The notes under the pieces are model-generated. The model saw nothing but the letters and a program-made list of their open reading frames with translations, was not told where the DNA came from and searched no databases. Shown here piece by piece: positions 19,286 to 26,941 of a DNA stretch of 64,000 nucleotides. The stretch lies in assembly GCF_001005315.1 (NCBI RefSeq), contig NZ_LBMG01000012.1, positions 61,927 to 125,926 of the forward strand, read 5' to 3'. A program made the translations under genes and the position numbers. This stretch comes from Kordia jejudonensis (GTDB lineage: Bacteria; Bacteroidota; Bacteroidia; Flavobacteriales; Flavobacteriaceae). Every line of letters begins with the position of its first letter. Within the stretch, counting starts at the first letter, position 1.

Positions 19286-19312
19286 CACATTACATTCATA
19301 ACATTATCATAC

Positions 19313-19338
19313 AAACGCTCACTTTTTAGTGAGCGTTT
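19313..19338 (+). terminator. Terminator of the gldKLMN operon
   Basis: A perfect 11-bp stem (AAACGCTCACT with AGTGAGCGTTT) around TTTT, followed by a T-rich run, 28 bp after gldN. Confidence 0.88.
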
Positions 19339-19346
19339 TTTATTTT

Positions 19347-19518
19347 AGTGAAACTCAATGTACAGAAGCCTGCAAGGCGCACTGTACATTGTAAGTTGAA
19401 CTAATCCTGCTGTATAGCAGGATCTTTTGAATTCTTTTCTATTTTGATACTGTTGTAATTATCAGGTTTATTTAATTCTGTAGAAGCCTCAAAGGTGCAC
19501 TGTACATTGAGTTTCACT
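19347..19518. repeat. Nested inverted/direct repeat element (about 172 bp)
   Basis: The outer ends are a perfect 18-bp inverted repeat (agtgaaactcaatgtaca at 19347-19364, its reverse complement at 19501-19518). Inside the left end a second inverted pair (caatgtacag at 19357-19366, ctgtacattg at 19382-19391) encloses a GCC/GGC mini-stem. A related copy of the GAAGCCT...GCACTGTACATTG block recurs near the right end, around 19480-19511. A central hairpin (ATCCTGCT 19404-19411 with AGCAGGAT 19416-19423) is followed by CTTTT. No ORF is present. It may be a MITE-like element, a palindromic intergenic repeat or a structured RNA. Confidence 0.65.
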
Positions 19519-19583
19519 AATTTCACGGGAAATGAAAATAAATAATTCATATTCAATTGAAGTAAATTAATTTGACCCTGAAC

Positions 19584-19613
19584 TTGTACTAAGGATTAAT
19601 ACCTTTATTTTTG
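19584..19613 (+). promoter_or_regulatory. Promoter of the FAD oxidoreductase gene (near-leaderless)
   Basis: TTG at 19584-19586, a 19-bp spacer, and TATTTTTG at 19606-19613: a full match to the Bacteroidota promoter. The ATG begins at 19618, only 4 nt after the -7 box, so transcription probably starts at or next to the start codon. Confidence 0.72.
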
Positions 19614-19617
19614 CACT

Positions 19618-20682
19618 ATGGTAGATTATATAATTGTTGGATTAGGACTAGCAGGTATTGCATTTTGTGAAGAACTAGAAACTGCCGATAAAACATTTTT
19701 AGTATTTGAAGACGAGTCGCAACATTCGTCTACAGTTGCTGGCGGATTATACAATCCTGTAATTCTAAAACGATTTACACTATCATGGAATGCAGATGAA
19801 CAATTAGCTACGGCATTGCCATTTTATGAAAAATTAGAACAAAAACTAAAAACTTCATTTGATGATAAAATTGCAGTAGTACGAAGATTTGCTGCAGTAG
19901 AAGATCAAAATATGTGGTTTGAAGCTTCTGACAATCCGAAACTGGCTAGATATCTCGATACGAATCTGATTCAAAATACAAATAAAGCTGTCAATGCGCC
20001 TTTTTCATTAGGTAAAGTAAAACATACGGGACGAATACAAACTCGGAAACTCCTTCAAGCGTATCGTGAATATTTACAATCAAAAAATGCAATCAAAAAA
20101 GAGCGTTTTCAATACAGTGAAATAATTATAGAAGATGACTTCGTGCGCTATCAAAACATAAAAGCAAAACACATCCTCTTTTGTGAAGGTTTCGGACTCA
20201 AAATGAATCCATACTTTGAATATTTACCGCTCAAAGGAACCAAAGGCGAATTGCTCTTCATCAAAGCGCCAGATTTAAAAATTGACTATGTGCTAAAATC
20301 TTCCGTTTTCCTCATCCCACAAGGAAATGACATCTATACTGTAGGTGCCACTTACAACTGGAAAGACAAAACACATACAACGACTCAAGAAGCAAAGCAA
20401 GAACTGATAGAAAAGCTCTCTAAGCTCATTCATTGTGATTATGAAATCATAGATCATGTAGCAGGAATTCGTCCAACAGTTGTAGATAGAAGACCGTTAA
20501 TTGGCAAACATCCAACGTATTCACGATTAGCTGTATTAAACGGTTTAGGAACGCGTGGTGTTATGATTGGACCAACAGTTGCCAAACAATTATACAATCA
20601 TCTAGAACAGCAAGTAGCATTGCCAAGCGACATTGATATCAAGCGTTTTGAACATTTTCAGAATAAAAAGGTAAAGCATTAA
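19618..20682 (+). CDS. FAD-dependent oxidoreductase, DAO family
   Basis: A 354-aa flavoenzyme. The dinucleotide-binding motif IIVGLGLAGIAFCEEL is at the very N-terminus, then AGGLYNPVILKRF. The C-terminal DAO-fold signature includes AGIRPTVVDRRPLIG and NGLGTRGVMIGP. The family oxidises amine or amino-acid substrates; the substrate cannot be deduced here. It is a single gene with its own promoter and converges with the DUF983 gene (32 bp between stops). Confidence 0.85.
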   Translation: MVDYIIVGLGLAGIAFCEELETADKTFLVFEDESQHSSTVAGGLYNPVILKRFTLSWNADEQLATALPFYEKLEQKLKTSFDDKIAVVRRFAAVEDQNMWFEASDNPKLARYLDTNLIQNTNKAVNAPFSLGKVKHTGRIQTRKLLQAYREYLQSKNAIKKERFQYSEIIIEDDFVRYQNIKAKHILFCEGFGLKMNPYFEYLPLKGTKGELLFIKAPDLKIDYVLKSSVFLIPQGNDIYTVGATYNWKDKTHTTTQEAKQELIEKLSKLIHCDYEIIDHVAGIRPTVVDRRPLIGKHPTYSRLAVLNGLGTRGVMIGPTVAKQLYNHLEQQVALPSDIDIKRFEHFQNKKVKH

Positions 20683-20714
20683 ATCGAAAGTACTATCGCG
20701 TTAAGCGTAATCTG

Positions 20715-21104
20715 CTAACTCACTTTCTTATCCAAACTCTTGTCGTACGACATAAAAAGATTAATCCAAATATTTCTAGACAAACGCATAATTACAGGCA
20801 TAAAAGCAATCAATGTTCCCATAATGGCAAAAAATGAAGTCAGTAACTCGGTTCCAATAAAATACCTTGAAACAACAAAAGCAGCCATTGCAAATGCAAT
20901 TCCGACACCATAACTTACATACATTGCGCCGTAAAAAAAAGAAGGTTCTATCTTATAGCGCGTTCCACAATGTGAACAAGTTTCATGCATTTTCAGTGTT
21001 GACGCAAGTTTATAAGGATTTTTTTCAACATACATCGGTTCATTATGGCATTTTGGACAAGTTCCTTTTAAAATACTATTTAGTTTCGATCCTTTTTTTA
21101 ACAT
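20715..21104 (-). CDS. DUF983 family membrane protein
   Basis: I place the start at the ATG at 21104 (MLKKGSKLNSILKGTCP). The longer frame to 21140 would need a TTG that lies inside the promoter box. The 129-aa product has a CPKCHNEPMY zinc-ribbon half and a CSHCGTRYKIEPSFFYGAM half, then two membrane helices. This is the DUF983 pattern. The function is unknown; the cysteines probably bind zinc. Confidence 0.85.
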   Translation of the reverse strand: MLKKGSKLNSILKGTCPKCHNEPMYVEKNPYKLASTLKMHETCSHCGTRYKIEPSFFYGAMYVSYGVGIAFAMAAFVVSRYFIGTELLTSFFAIMGTLIAFMPVIMRLSRNIWINLFMSYDKSLDKKVS

Positions 21105-21137
21105 TTGTAAAATATTTATGGTAAGTCTTACGAAATA

Positions 21138-21145
21138 CAAAAATA
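21138..21145 (-). promoter_or_regulatory. -7 promoter box of the DUF983 gene
   Basis: On the minus strand this is TATTTTTG, a perfect TAnnTTTG, 33 bp upstream of the chosen ATG at 21104. It supports that start over the longer frame. Confidence 0.6.
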
Positions 21146-21185
21146 AGACTTCCTTTTAAGAAACATTGTAACTTTTGTCACACAT

Positions 21186-23108
21186 ATGATAAATATTCAC
21201 AACATTGGTGTTGCCTTTGGCGGAACCTACTTATTCAAAGACATTGCATTTCGGCTCAATGCGGGCGATCGTGTGGGATTGATTGGTAAAAATGGTGCGG
21301 GAAAATCGACACTTTTAAAAATTCTTGCCAAAGAAAATGAACCCAATGAAGGAGAAATTGCCACCGATAAAGATGTTGAAATTGGTTTCTTAAAACAAGA
21401 TATTGAATTCGTTCAAGGACGAACAGTTTTGGAAGAAAGTTATGAAGCTTTTGAGGAAATTCGCGAATTAGAACTCAAAATAGATCAAATCAATCATCAA
21501 CTATCCGAACGTACGGATTATAATAGTGAAGCCTACAACCAACTCATTGTCAATTTAAGTGAATTTACCTCACGCTATGAAATTCTCGGCGGTTACAACT
21601 ACAAAGGCGATACCGAACGTGTGTTGCAAGGTTTGGGTTTCAAACGAAATGATTTTGACAAAAAAACCGATACATTTTCAGGTGGTTGGCGAATGCGAAT
21701 TGAATTGGCAAAACTATTACTGCAAAAAAACGACATTCTACTCTTAGATGAGCCTACAAACCATTTAGATATCGAATCTATCATTTGGCTGGAGCAATTC
21801 TTAAAGTCGTTTTCAGGCGTCGTGATCATTGTTTCGCACGATAAAATGTTTCTAGATAATGTAACGAACAGAACCATTGAAATCTCTTTAGGAAGAATCT
21901 ACGATTACAACAAACCGTATTCAAAATATTTAGTCTTACGACAAGAAATTCGTGAGCAGCAATTGGCAACGCAGAAAAATCAGGAAAAGCACATTCAACA
22001 TACAGAAAAACTCATTGAAAAATTCCGTGCAAAAGCTTCCAAAGCTTCCATGGCGCAATCGCTGATTAAAAAGTTGGAAAAAATTGATCGTATCGAAGTT
22101 GATGAAGATGACAATAGCGTGATGGCAATTCAATTTCCAGTGTCAATCCAGCCAGGAAAAGTTGTGGTTGAAGGAGAAAATGTGTCTAAACATTATGGAA
22201 AAAAGCAAGTGTTGACAAACATTGATTTATTTGTTGAACGCAGTAGCAAAATTGCTTTCGTAGGTCAAAATGGACAAGGAAAATCTACTTTGGCAAAAAT
22301 TATTGTCGATGAAATTCCACATGAAGGAAAATTAGAACTTGGTCACAATGTACAAATTGGATACTTTGCGCAGAATCAGGCAGAACATCTCAATGGAGAG
22401 TTGACTGTTGAAGACACCATGATTGAAGCCGCGGATGAAAAAACACGTCCTAAAGTGCGCGATATGCTCGGAGCTTTCCTATTCAGAGGCGAAGAAGTAG
22501 ACAAAAAAGTAAAAGTGCTTTCAGGAGGAGAACGAAATCGTTTGGCATTGTGTAAAATGTTATTGCAACCGTTTAACGTGTTGGTGATGGATGAGCCAAC
22601 AAATCACTTAGATATCAAATCGAAAAACGTCTTAAAAAAAGCTTTGCAACACTTTGAAGGAACGTTGATTTTGGTTTCGCACGATCGTGATTTTTTACAA
22701 GGATTAACCAACAAAGTCTACGAATTTAAAGATGAAAAAATAAAGGAATATCTCGGTGACATCAATTACTATTTGGACGAACGAAAAGTGGCCAATTTGC
22801 GTGAAGTTGAAAAGCGAACGGTTATCAAAGAAGAAATTGTCAAGGCGGAAGCGCCAAAGCAATCGTATGAATCTCAAAAAAGATTAAAATCGTTAAATAA
22901 CAAACTCAACAAAATTGAACGTTCGATTGCTGACTTAGAAAAGGAAATCAAGGATATTGACATGGAATTGGCGGTTAACTATGAAGAAACCATTGCAAAG
23001 CCAGATTTCTTTGATACGTATCAAGGTAAAAAGAAGTCTTTAGAAAATTTAATGGAAGATTGGGAAGTGCTTCAAGAAGAAATGGACGCGTTGGAATCGC
23101 AGTTATAA
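21186..23108 (+). CDS. ABC-F family ATP-binding protein
   Basis: A 640-aa soluble protein with two ABC domains and no membrane helices. Domain 1 has Walker A GKNGAGKST, signature FSGGWRMR and Walker B LLLDEPTNHLD. Domain 2 has GQNGQGKST, LSGGERNR and VMDEPTNHLD. The interdomain linker (about 240-310) is the charged helical P-site tRNA interaction motif region, and the C-terminal 100 residues form a coiled coil. ABC-F proteins act on ribosomes (EttA/Uup-like) or give resistance to ribosome antibiotics. The layout is most like the housekeeping Uup/YdiF type. Confidence 0.93.
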   Translation: MINIHNIGVAFGGTYLFKDIAFRLNAGDRVGLIGKNGAGKSTLLKILAKENEPNEGEIATDKDVEIGFLKQDIEFVQGRTVLEESYEAFEEIRELELKIDQINHQLSERTDYNSEAYNQLIVNLSEFTSRYEILGGYNYKGDTERVLQGLGFKRNDFDKKTDTFSGGWRMRIELAKLLLQKNDILLLDEPTNHLDIESIIWLEQFLKSFSGVVIIVSHDKMFLDNVTNRTIEISLGRIYDYNKPYSKYLVLRQEIREQQLATQKNQEKHIQHTEKLIEKFRAKASKASMAQSLIKKLEKIDRIEVDEDDNSVMAIQFPVSIQPGKVVVEGENVSKHYGKKQVLTNIDLFVERSSKIAFVGQNGQGKSTLAKIIVDEIPHEGKLELGHNVQIGYFAQNQAEHLNGELTVEDTMIEAADEKTRPKVRDMLGAFLFRGEEVDKKVKVLSGGERNRLALCKMLLQPFNVLVMDEPTNHLDIKSKNVLKKALQHFEGTLILVSHDRDFLQGLTNKVYEFKDEKIKEYLGDINYYLDERKVANLREVEKRTVIKEEIVKAEAPKQSYESQKRLKSLNNKLNKIERSIADLEKEIKDIDMELAVNYEETIAKPDFFDTYQGKKKSLENLMEDWEVLQEEMDALESQL

Positions 23109-23121
23109 AGTTGTATTTTTG
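23091..23121 (+). promoter_or_regulatory. Promoter of the CPXCG gene inside the ABC-F 3' end
   Basis: TTG at 23091-23093, a 20-bp spacer, and TATTTTTG at 23114-23121, overlapping the end of the ABC-F gene. The ATG follows 4 nt later, so this is another probable leaderless message. Confidence 0.65.
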
Positions 23122-23125
23122 CAAT

Positions 23126-23308
23126 ATGAACGAACATTTTTTTCAATGTCCCTATTGTTGGGAAGAAATTTCGATGTTAATTGACACGTCTGTACGTACT
23201 CAAAAGTACATTGAAGACTGTGAAGTTTGCTGCAATCCGATTGAATTAGAGGTAGTTAGCGAAGACGGAATTATCATGGGATTTAACGCGCAAAACATAG
23301 AACAATAA
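23126..23308 (+). CDS. CPXCG-motif cysteine-rich small protein
   Basis: The start is the ATG at 23126 (MNEHFFQCPYCWEEISML). The longer frame from 23060 reads through the ABC-F 3' end and lacks family similarity. The product is 60 aa with CPYC and CEVCC pairs that probably form one zinc site. It matches the small CPXCG family widespread in Proteobacteria and Bacteroidota. The function is unknown. It lies between the ABC-F gene and the initiator tRNA. Confidence 0.85.
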   Translation: MNEHFFQCPYCWEEISMLIDTSVRTQKYIEDCEVCCNPIELEVVSEDGIIMGFNAQNIEQ

Positions 23309-23324
23309 AAAAGTAATTTTTTTG

Positions 23325-23354
23325 TTGGTAGAATTAAAAATGGTTGTATATTTG
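23325..23354 (+). promoter_or_regulatory. Promoter of the initiator tRNA gene
   Basis: TTG at 23325-23327, a 19-bp spacer and TATATTTG at 23347-23354: a full consensus match. The mature tRNA begins 12 bp after the box, so the 5' leader would be only a few nucleotides. Confidence 0.75.
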
Positions 23355-23365
23355 CAGTCCAATAT

Positions 23366-23441
<76 letters not shown>

Positions 23442-23443
23442 AT

Positions 23444-23466
23444 AAAGCACTGATTTTCAGTGCTTT
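23444..23466 (+). terminator. Island-borne terminator behind the tRNA
   Basis: A 10-bp stem AAAGCACTGA/TCAGTGCTTT with a 3-nt loop, followed by TCTTG. It begins 3 bp after attL, so the island provides a replacement terminator for the tRNA gene. Confidence 0.75.
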
Positions 23467-23584
23467 TCTTGTTTTTAAGCACTAAATTACTAGTTGACCT
23501 CAAGGTTTACTTTTTCCCTAAGGTCACTCGAAAACATATTAATCTACTGAAAAGTAATTGCTTAACGATCAGCTTTTTAGGCGA

Positions 23585-23990
23585 TATAACTTTGCTGAAA
23601 TCATCCAAAGTGCTGTTTTAAGTGCTGAAAAAAAAGTACCTTAAAAGTATCTAATCATTAAAAATTTTAAACGTTTTTATTACTTTATGGACTACTTTTT
23701 CATCAATATAGTGCCTTTGTAAGACATTATGAGAAGTATGAGATGAAAAGTATCTAGTTTCTGCTTCAAATATAGCATATAGCTTTACAGAAATCATCCA
23801 AAGTCCAATTTTGAGTGTTTAAAAAAAAGTATCTTTTAAGTATCTAATCAGTAAAAATTTCAAACGAAGTAATAGCTTTATGAACCACTTTTTCATCAAC
23901 ATAATATCTCTGTAAAACAGTATCTGAAGTATGAGATGATAAGTATTTTGTTTCTTTTCCAAGTGTGGCATATAGATGGGTTAAATATGT
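23585..23990. repeat. Two tandem diverged units of about 200 bp at the integrase 3' end
   Basis: Unit 1 (about 23585-23782) and unit 2 (about 23783-23990) align along their length. Both begin with GAAATCATCCAAAGT, continue through an A run and AAGTAYCTT-like sequence, and then cover the last codons of an integrase. Unit 2 is the end of the intact integrase; unit 1 holds a diverged copy. This suggests a duplication or an older, replaced integrase. Confidence 0.75.
23651..23782 (-). pseudogene. Remnant of a second integrase (C-terminal end only)
   Basis: The minus strand reads LYAIFEAETRYFSSHTSHNV, then LQRHYIDEKVVHKVI and KTFKIFND before a stop. This is a diverged copy of the last 43 residues of the intact integrase (LYATLGKETKYLSSHTSDTV...). 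It keeps the catalytic His and Tyr but has no upstream body. It is a relic of an earlier element at the same tRNA or of a partial duplication. Confidence 0.85.
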
Positions 23991-25172
23991 TTTTCGGAGC
24001 GATTTTAATTGCAATTTTCTATTCGTTCCAAGCAAGCTATAAAAATGGGAAAATCCTTTTGATAAGCAATCCATCATATAAGCTGTAGATGATTCTGTAC
24101 GATTAGGATTCAAAAGATATCTATCTTTCCTTCTGTACTTTTTATATCCAAGTCGATTGAGTAAATCTCTTAAATCTTTAGTAATTGGAATTATTTTAGG
24201 CGTAACATCTTCATTGAATCCATCACCAAGTTGTCGCTCCACTTTTAGATTTCTCATTTCTATATACATAGGAATATTATCTTTTTCAAAAATCATATTC
24301 CACTTTAAATTGACAACTTCTTCACGTCTTCCACCTGTATATAAAGCAAGTTCAATTCCATCCTTTAGATAAGATTTATAAAGATTTCTCTTTTGCTTTC
24401 TTTTACCTCCTAATTGAACTACACCGTTTTCAGGGGAAATAACTTTTAGTAATCGTTCGAATTCATCTCTAGTAATAGTCTCTTTTTTGATTGTTAACTT
24501 TCTACTTCTTACTTTATCAAAAGGATTTGTGATTTTGAGTTTGTAGTGACTAATACTCCATAGAAAGAACCCTTTTACAGCACTCATTTTATTATTATAT
24601 GTCTTGTTTTGGTATTTTTTAACTTCGAGTAAATAGGAGTGGAAATACCCAACATACTCATCTGTAACTTCAGGAATCGTTGCAATGGTGATTTTTATAC
24701 CATTAAAATTTAGGGCTTCATTAAAAAGTTGCAGACATTTGTAGACTTCTTTAATATGTTTTTGACTTCTCTGCACTTGTTGATGCGCAGGAACATCAAT
24801 ATTTTTAAGGAATTCTATATACTCTTGCTGTGCATCAAAAACATAAAACTGCTTTTGAGTTTTTCGTTTTTTAACCTCTTGTTCAAATTCAACAATCAAT
24901 TTAGCAGCTTCTTTGTAATTATCAGTTTCAAAAACTTTACAGACAACTCTATTCGTTCCTGGAATATAAATTCTCGCTCTAAACTTATGCTGTTGAAAGA
25001 ATTTACAATTAGAAAATTTACTTCCATTTTCACCACAAATAGGTTCTTCTTTTACTGACTTGCTGTTTTTCTGCTTGACTAATTTTGATGTCCACGAGAA
25101 ATCTTTCTGACATTTATTACAGTAAATAAATAGTCCTTTCTGTTTTTGTGTAGGTACTTTTTTTCGCTTCAT
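23844..25172 (-). CDS. Tyrosine recombinase (site-specific integrase)
   Basis: A 442-aa phage-type integrase. The N-terminus has a Cys4 zinc-ribbon-like start (CNKC, then C46 and C56). A SAM-like core-binding domain spans about 120-215, and the catalytic domain carries TGGRREEVVNLKW (Arg near 281), SLRKTYLTHL (second Arg near 392), SSHTS (His near 413) and RYYVDEK (Tyr near 423). It catalyses insertion and excision at the tRNA-fMet 3' end. The gene points toward attL, with its stop about 400 bp from the tRNA. The catalytic residues look intact, so the island may still be able to excise. Confidence 0.95.
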   Translation of the reverse strand: MKRKKVPTQKQKGLFIYCNKCQKDFSWTSKLVKQKNSKSVKEEPICGENGSKFSNCKFFQQHKFRARIYIPGTNRVVCKVFETDNYKEAAKLIVEFEQEVKKRKTQKQFYVFDAQQEYIEFLKNIDVPAHQQVQRSQKHIKEVYKCLQLFNEALNFNGIKITIATIPEVTDEYVGYFHSYLLEVKKYQNKTYNNKMSAVKGFFLWSISHYKLKITNPFDKVRSRKLTIKKETITRDEFERLLKVISPENGVVQLGGKRKQKRNLYKSYLKDGIELALYTGGRREEVVNLKWNMIFEKDNIPMYIEMRNLKVERQLGDGFNEDVTPKIIPITKDLRDLLNRLGYKKYRRKDRYLLNPNRTESSTAYMMDCLSKGFSHFYSLLGTNRKLQLKSLRKTYLTHLYATLGKETKYLSSHTSDTVLQRYYVDEKVVHKAITSFEIFTD

Positions 25173-25199
25173 ACTTATTTTGATTTAGGGGATTTGTTG

Positions 25200-25226
25200 A
25201 GAATGATTAATGTGTAAAATCATTCT
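25200..25226. promoter_or_regulatory. Inverted repeat upstream of the integrase, possible operator
   Basis: AGAATGATT and AATCATTCT are perfect 9-bp arms with a 9-bp spacer. The repeat lies 28 bp upstream of the integrase ATG, in the divergent region shared with the SBP operon. It could be an operator or excision-protein site. There is no dedicated regulator nearby. Confidence 0.4.
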
Positions 25227-25417
25227 TTTGAGTATAAAGTTAGTTTAGGGATTTTATGATTTAACGTTGGTTTAGATGAAAGCATAAATAGTGATGATTA
25301 GAATCAGTTTCATGTCTTTGAAATGTAGTTGTTGACTTTTCTTTAAGTAAAGTTCCTTAAAAAATAACTTGAAGTAACTTTTATAATCATGATATTTATA
25401 TATAAAATTTAAGTATT

Positions 25418-26278
25418 ATGTTTAGAACAAAATTAACAGCTATTTTATTTTTAATGCTAATGTTTACGGGTTGTAAGCAAGTAAATAGTAATAAAAATAT
25501 AAAAGATACTACAAGTGTATATGCAAGGGTTATTCAAAAAGATAAGATAAGAGCTGCGTATATAAATTATCCACCTGCATGTATGAAAAATACAAAAACT
25601 GGGGAAATGTCTGGGATATTTGTTGAAGTTCTAGAAAAAGCTTGTGAAAACTTAGGTTTAGAATTAGAGTGGACGGAAGAAGTTGGATGGGCTTCCCAGA
25701 TTGAAGGTTTGGATTCAAATCGTTATGATATAGTTGGAAGTCCTGTATGGGCTAATGTTGTTAGAGGAACAAAAACGACGATGTCTATTCCAGTTTACTA
25801 TAGTGGAATAGGAATGTATGTGAGAGCAGGTGACAAACGTTTTGATAATGATTGGTCTAAAATTAATAATCCAGATGTTAAGGTTGGTGTTATTGATGGA
25901 GAAACATCATCTATTATTGCTTCTCAGGACTTTCCAGAAGCAAAAAAACACTCTTCAATTCAATTGACTGATATATCACAAAAATTCCTTGATTTAACAT
26001 CACAAAAATGTGATGTTGTCTTTGCAGAACCATATTACGCTTATGAATATGAAAAGAATAATTCAGGAACAATTAAAAATATAGCTTCCGAGAGTCCTAT
26101 TCGATTATTTGGAAACTGCTATATGTTTAGAAAAGGAGAGTTTCAGATGAAACATATGCTAGATGTTGCAATTCAAGATTTGATAAATAGTGGTTATGTA
26201 GAAAAAATCATATCCAAGTATGAACCAGCACCTAATTTGTTCTATCGTGTGGCAAAACCATATTCTGTTAATAAGTAA
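25418..26278 (+). CDS. ABC transporter substrate-binding lipoprotein, amino-acid type
   Basis: A 286-aa lipoprotein with lipobox FTGC (Cys about residue 19). The mature part is a periplasmic binding protein of the SBP_bac_3 class. An early strand is KIRAAYINYPPACM, followed by VEVLEKACENLGLELEW, the ligand-lobe motif YDIVGSPVWANVVRG and the second-lobe motif KCDVVFAEPYYAYEYE. This class binds polar amino acids or similar small molecules; the ligand cannot be read from sequence. It is first in a seven-gene operon (permease 3 nt downstream). A single binding protein with one permease and one ATPase makes a complete importer. Confidence 0.85.
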   Translation: MFRTKLTAILFLMLMFTGCKQVNSNKNIKDTTSVYARVIQKDKIRAAYINYPPACMKNTKTGEMSGIFVEVLEKACENLGLELEWTEEVGWASQIEGLDSNRYDIVGSPVWANVVRGTKTTMSIPVYYSGIGMYVRAGDKRFDNDWSKINNPDVKVGVIDGETSSIIASQDFPEAKKHSSIQLTDISQKFLDLTSQKCDVVFAEPYYAYEYEKNNSGTIKNIASESPIRLFGNCYMFRKGEFQMKHMLDVAIQDLINSGYVEKIISKYEPAPNLFYRVAKPYSVNK

Positions 26279-26281
26279 TAA

Positions 26282-26941
26282 ATGAGAGAAGTATTTAAAA
26301 TTTTAATTGAGTATAAAGAAGATTTTCTAATAGGTATATCTGTAACTCTACAAATGACAATTCTAATTTGGGTTATTGGAATTCTTATGGGTACAATACT
26401 TGGGGTTTTATCATCTAGACATCCAAAAAAAATTGGAATTCCAATAAAATTTCTAACATTTTTTATAGGAGGTGTTCCAGTCTTAGTTTTTCTTTATTGG
26501 TTACATTACCCAGCACAAACAATACTAGAAATTCAAGTTGATGGATTCACAACTACAGTCTTTACTCTTTCTGTTTTAAATACTTTTCTAGTGGCTGAAC
26601 AAGTTTCTAGCTCAGTAAGTAGTTTTCCAAAAGAATATATAGTTTCTGCTGAGGTTTGTGGATTATTACCTCTTCAAATTATCAAAGAAATTCAAATACC
26701 ATTAATTATAAAGCAAATTTTGCCATCTATATTGTTTATACAAGTAGTTATGATGCATTCTACTTTATTTGGTTCTTTAATCTCTGTTGATGAGATTTTG
26801 AGAATTGCAAGTAGAGTAAATTCAGAAGTATATAAGCCAGTCGAAGTATATACTACACTAGCTTTATTTTTCTTGATTATTAGTCTTCCAATAACGGGAT
26901 TCGCATATTATTTGAAACGAAAATACTCTTTCATTAAATGA
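26282..26941 (+). CDS. ABC transporter permease, HisM/GlnP type
   Basis: A 219-aa inner-membrane protein with about five helices. The EAA-like cytoplasmic loop is seen in SAEVCGLLPLQIIKEIQIPL. The N-terminal IGISVTLQMTILIWVIGILMG is characteristic of polar amino-acid permeases. It would work as a homodimer with the ATPase encoded next (4-nt ATGA overlap). Confidence 0.85.
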   Translation: MREVFKILIEYKEDFLIGISVTLQMTILIWVIGILMGTILGVLSSRHPKKIGIPIKFLTFFIGGVPVLVFLYWLHYPAQTILEIQVDGFTTTVFTLSVLNTFLVAEQVSSSVSSFPKEYIVSAEVCGLLPLQIIKEIQIPLIIKQILPSILFIQVVMMHSTLFGSLISVDEILRIASRVNSEVYKPVEVYTTLALFFLIISLPITGFAYYLKRKYSFIK

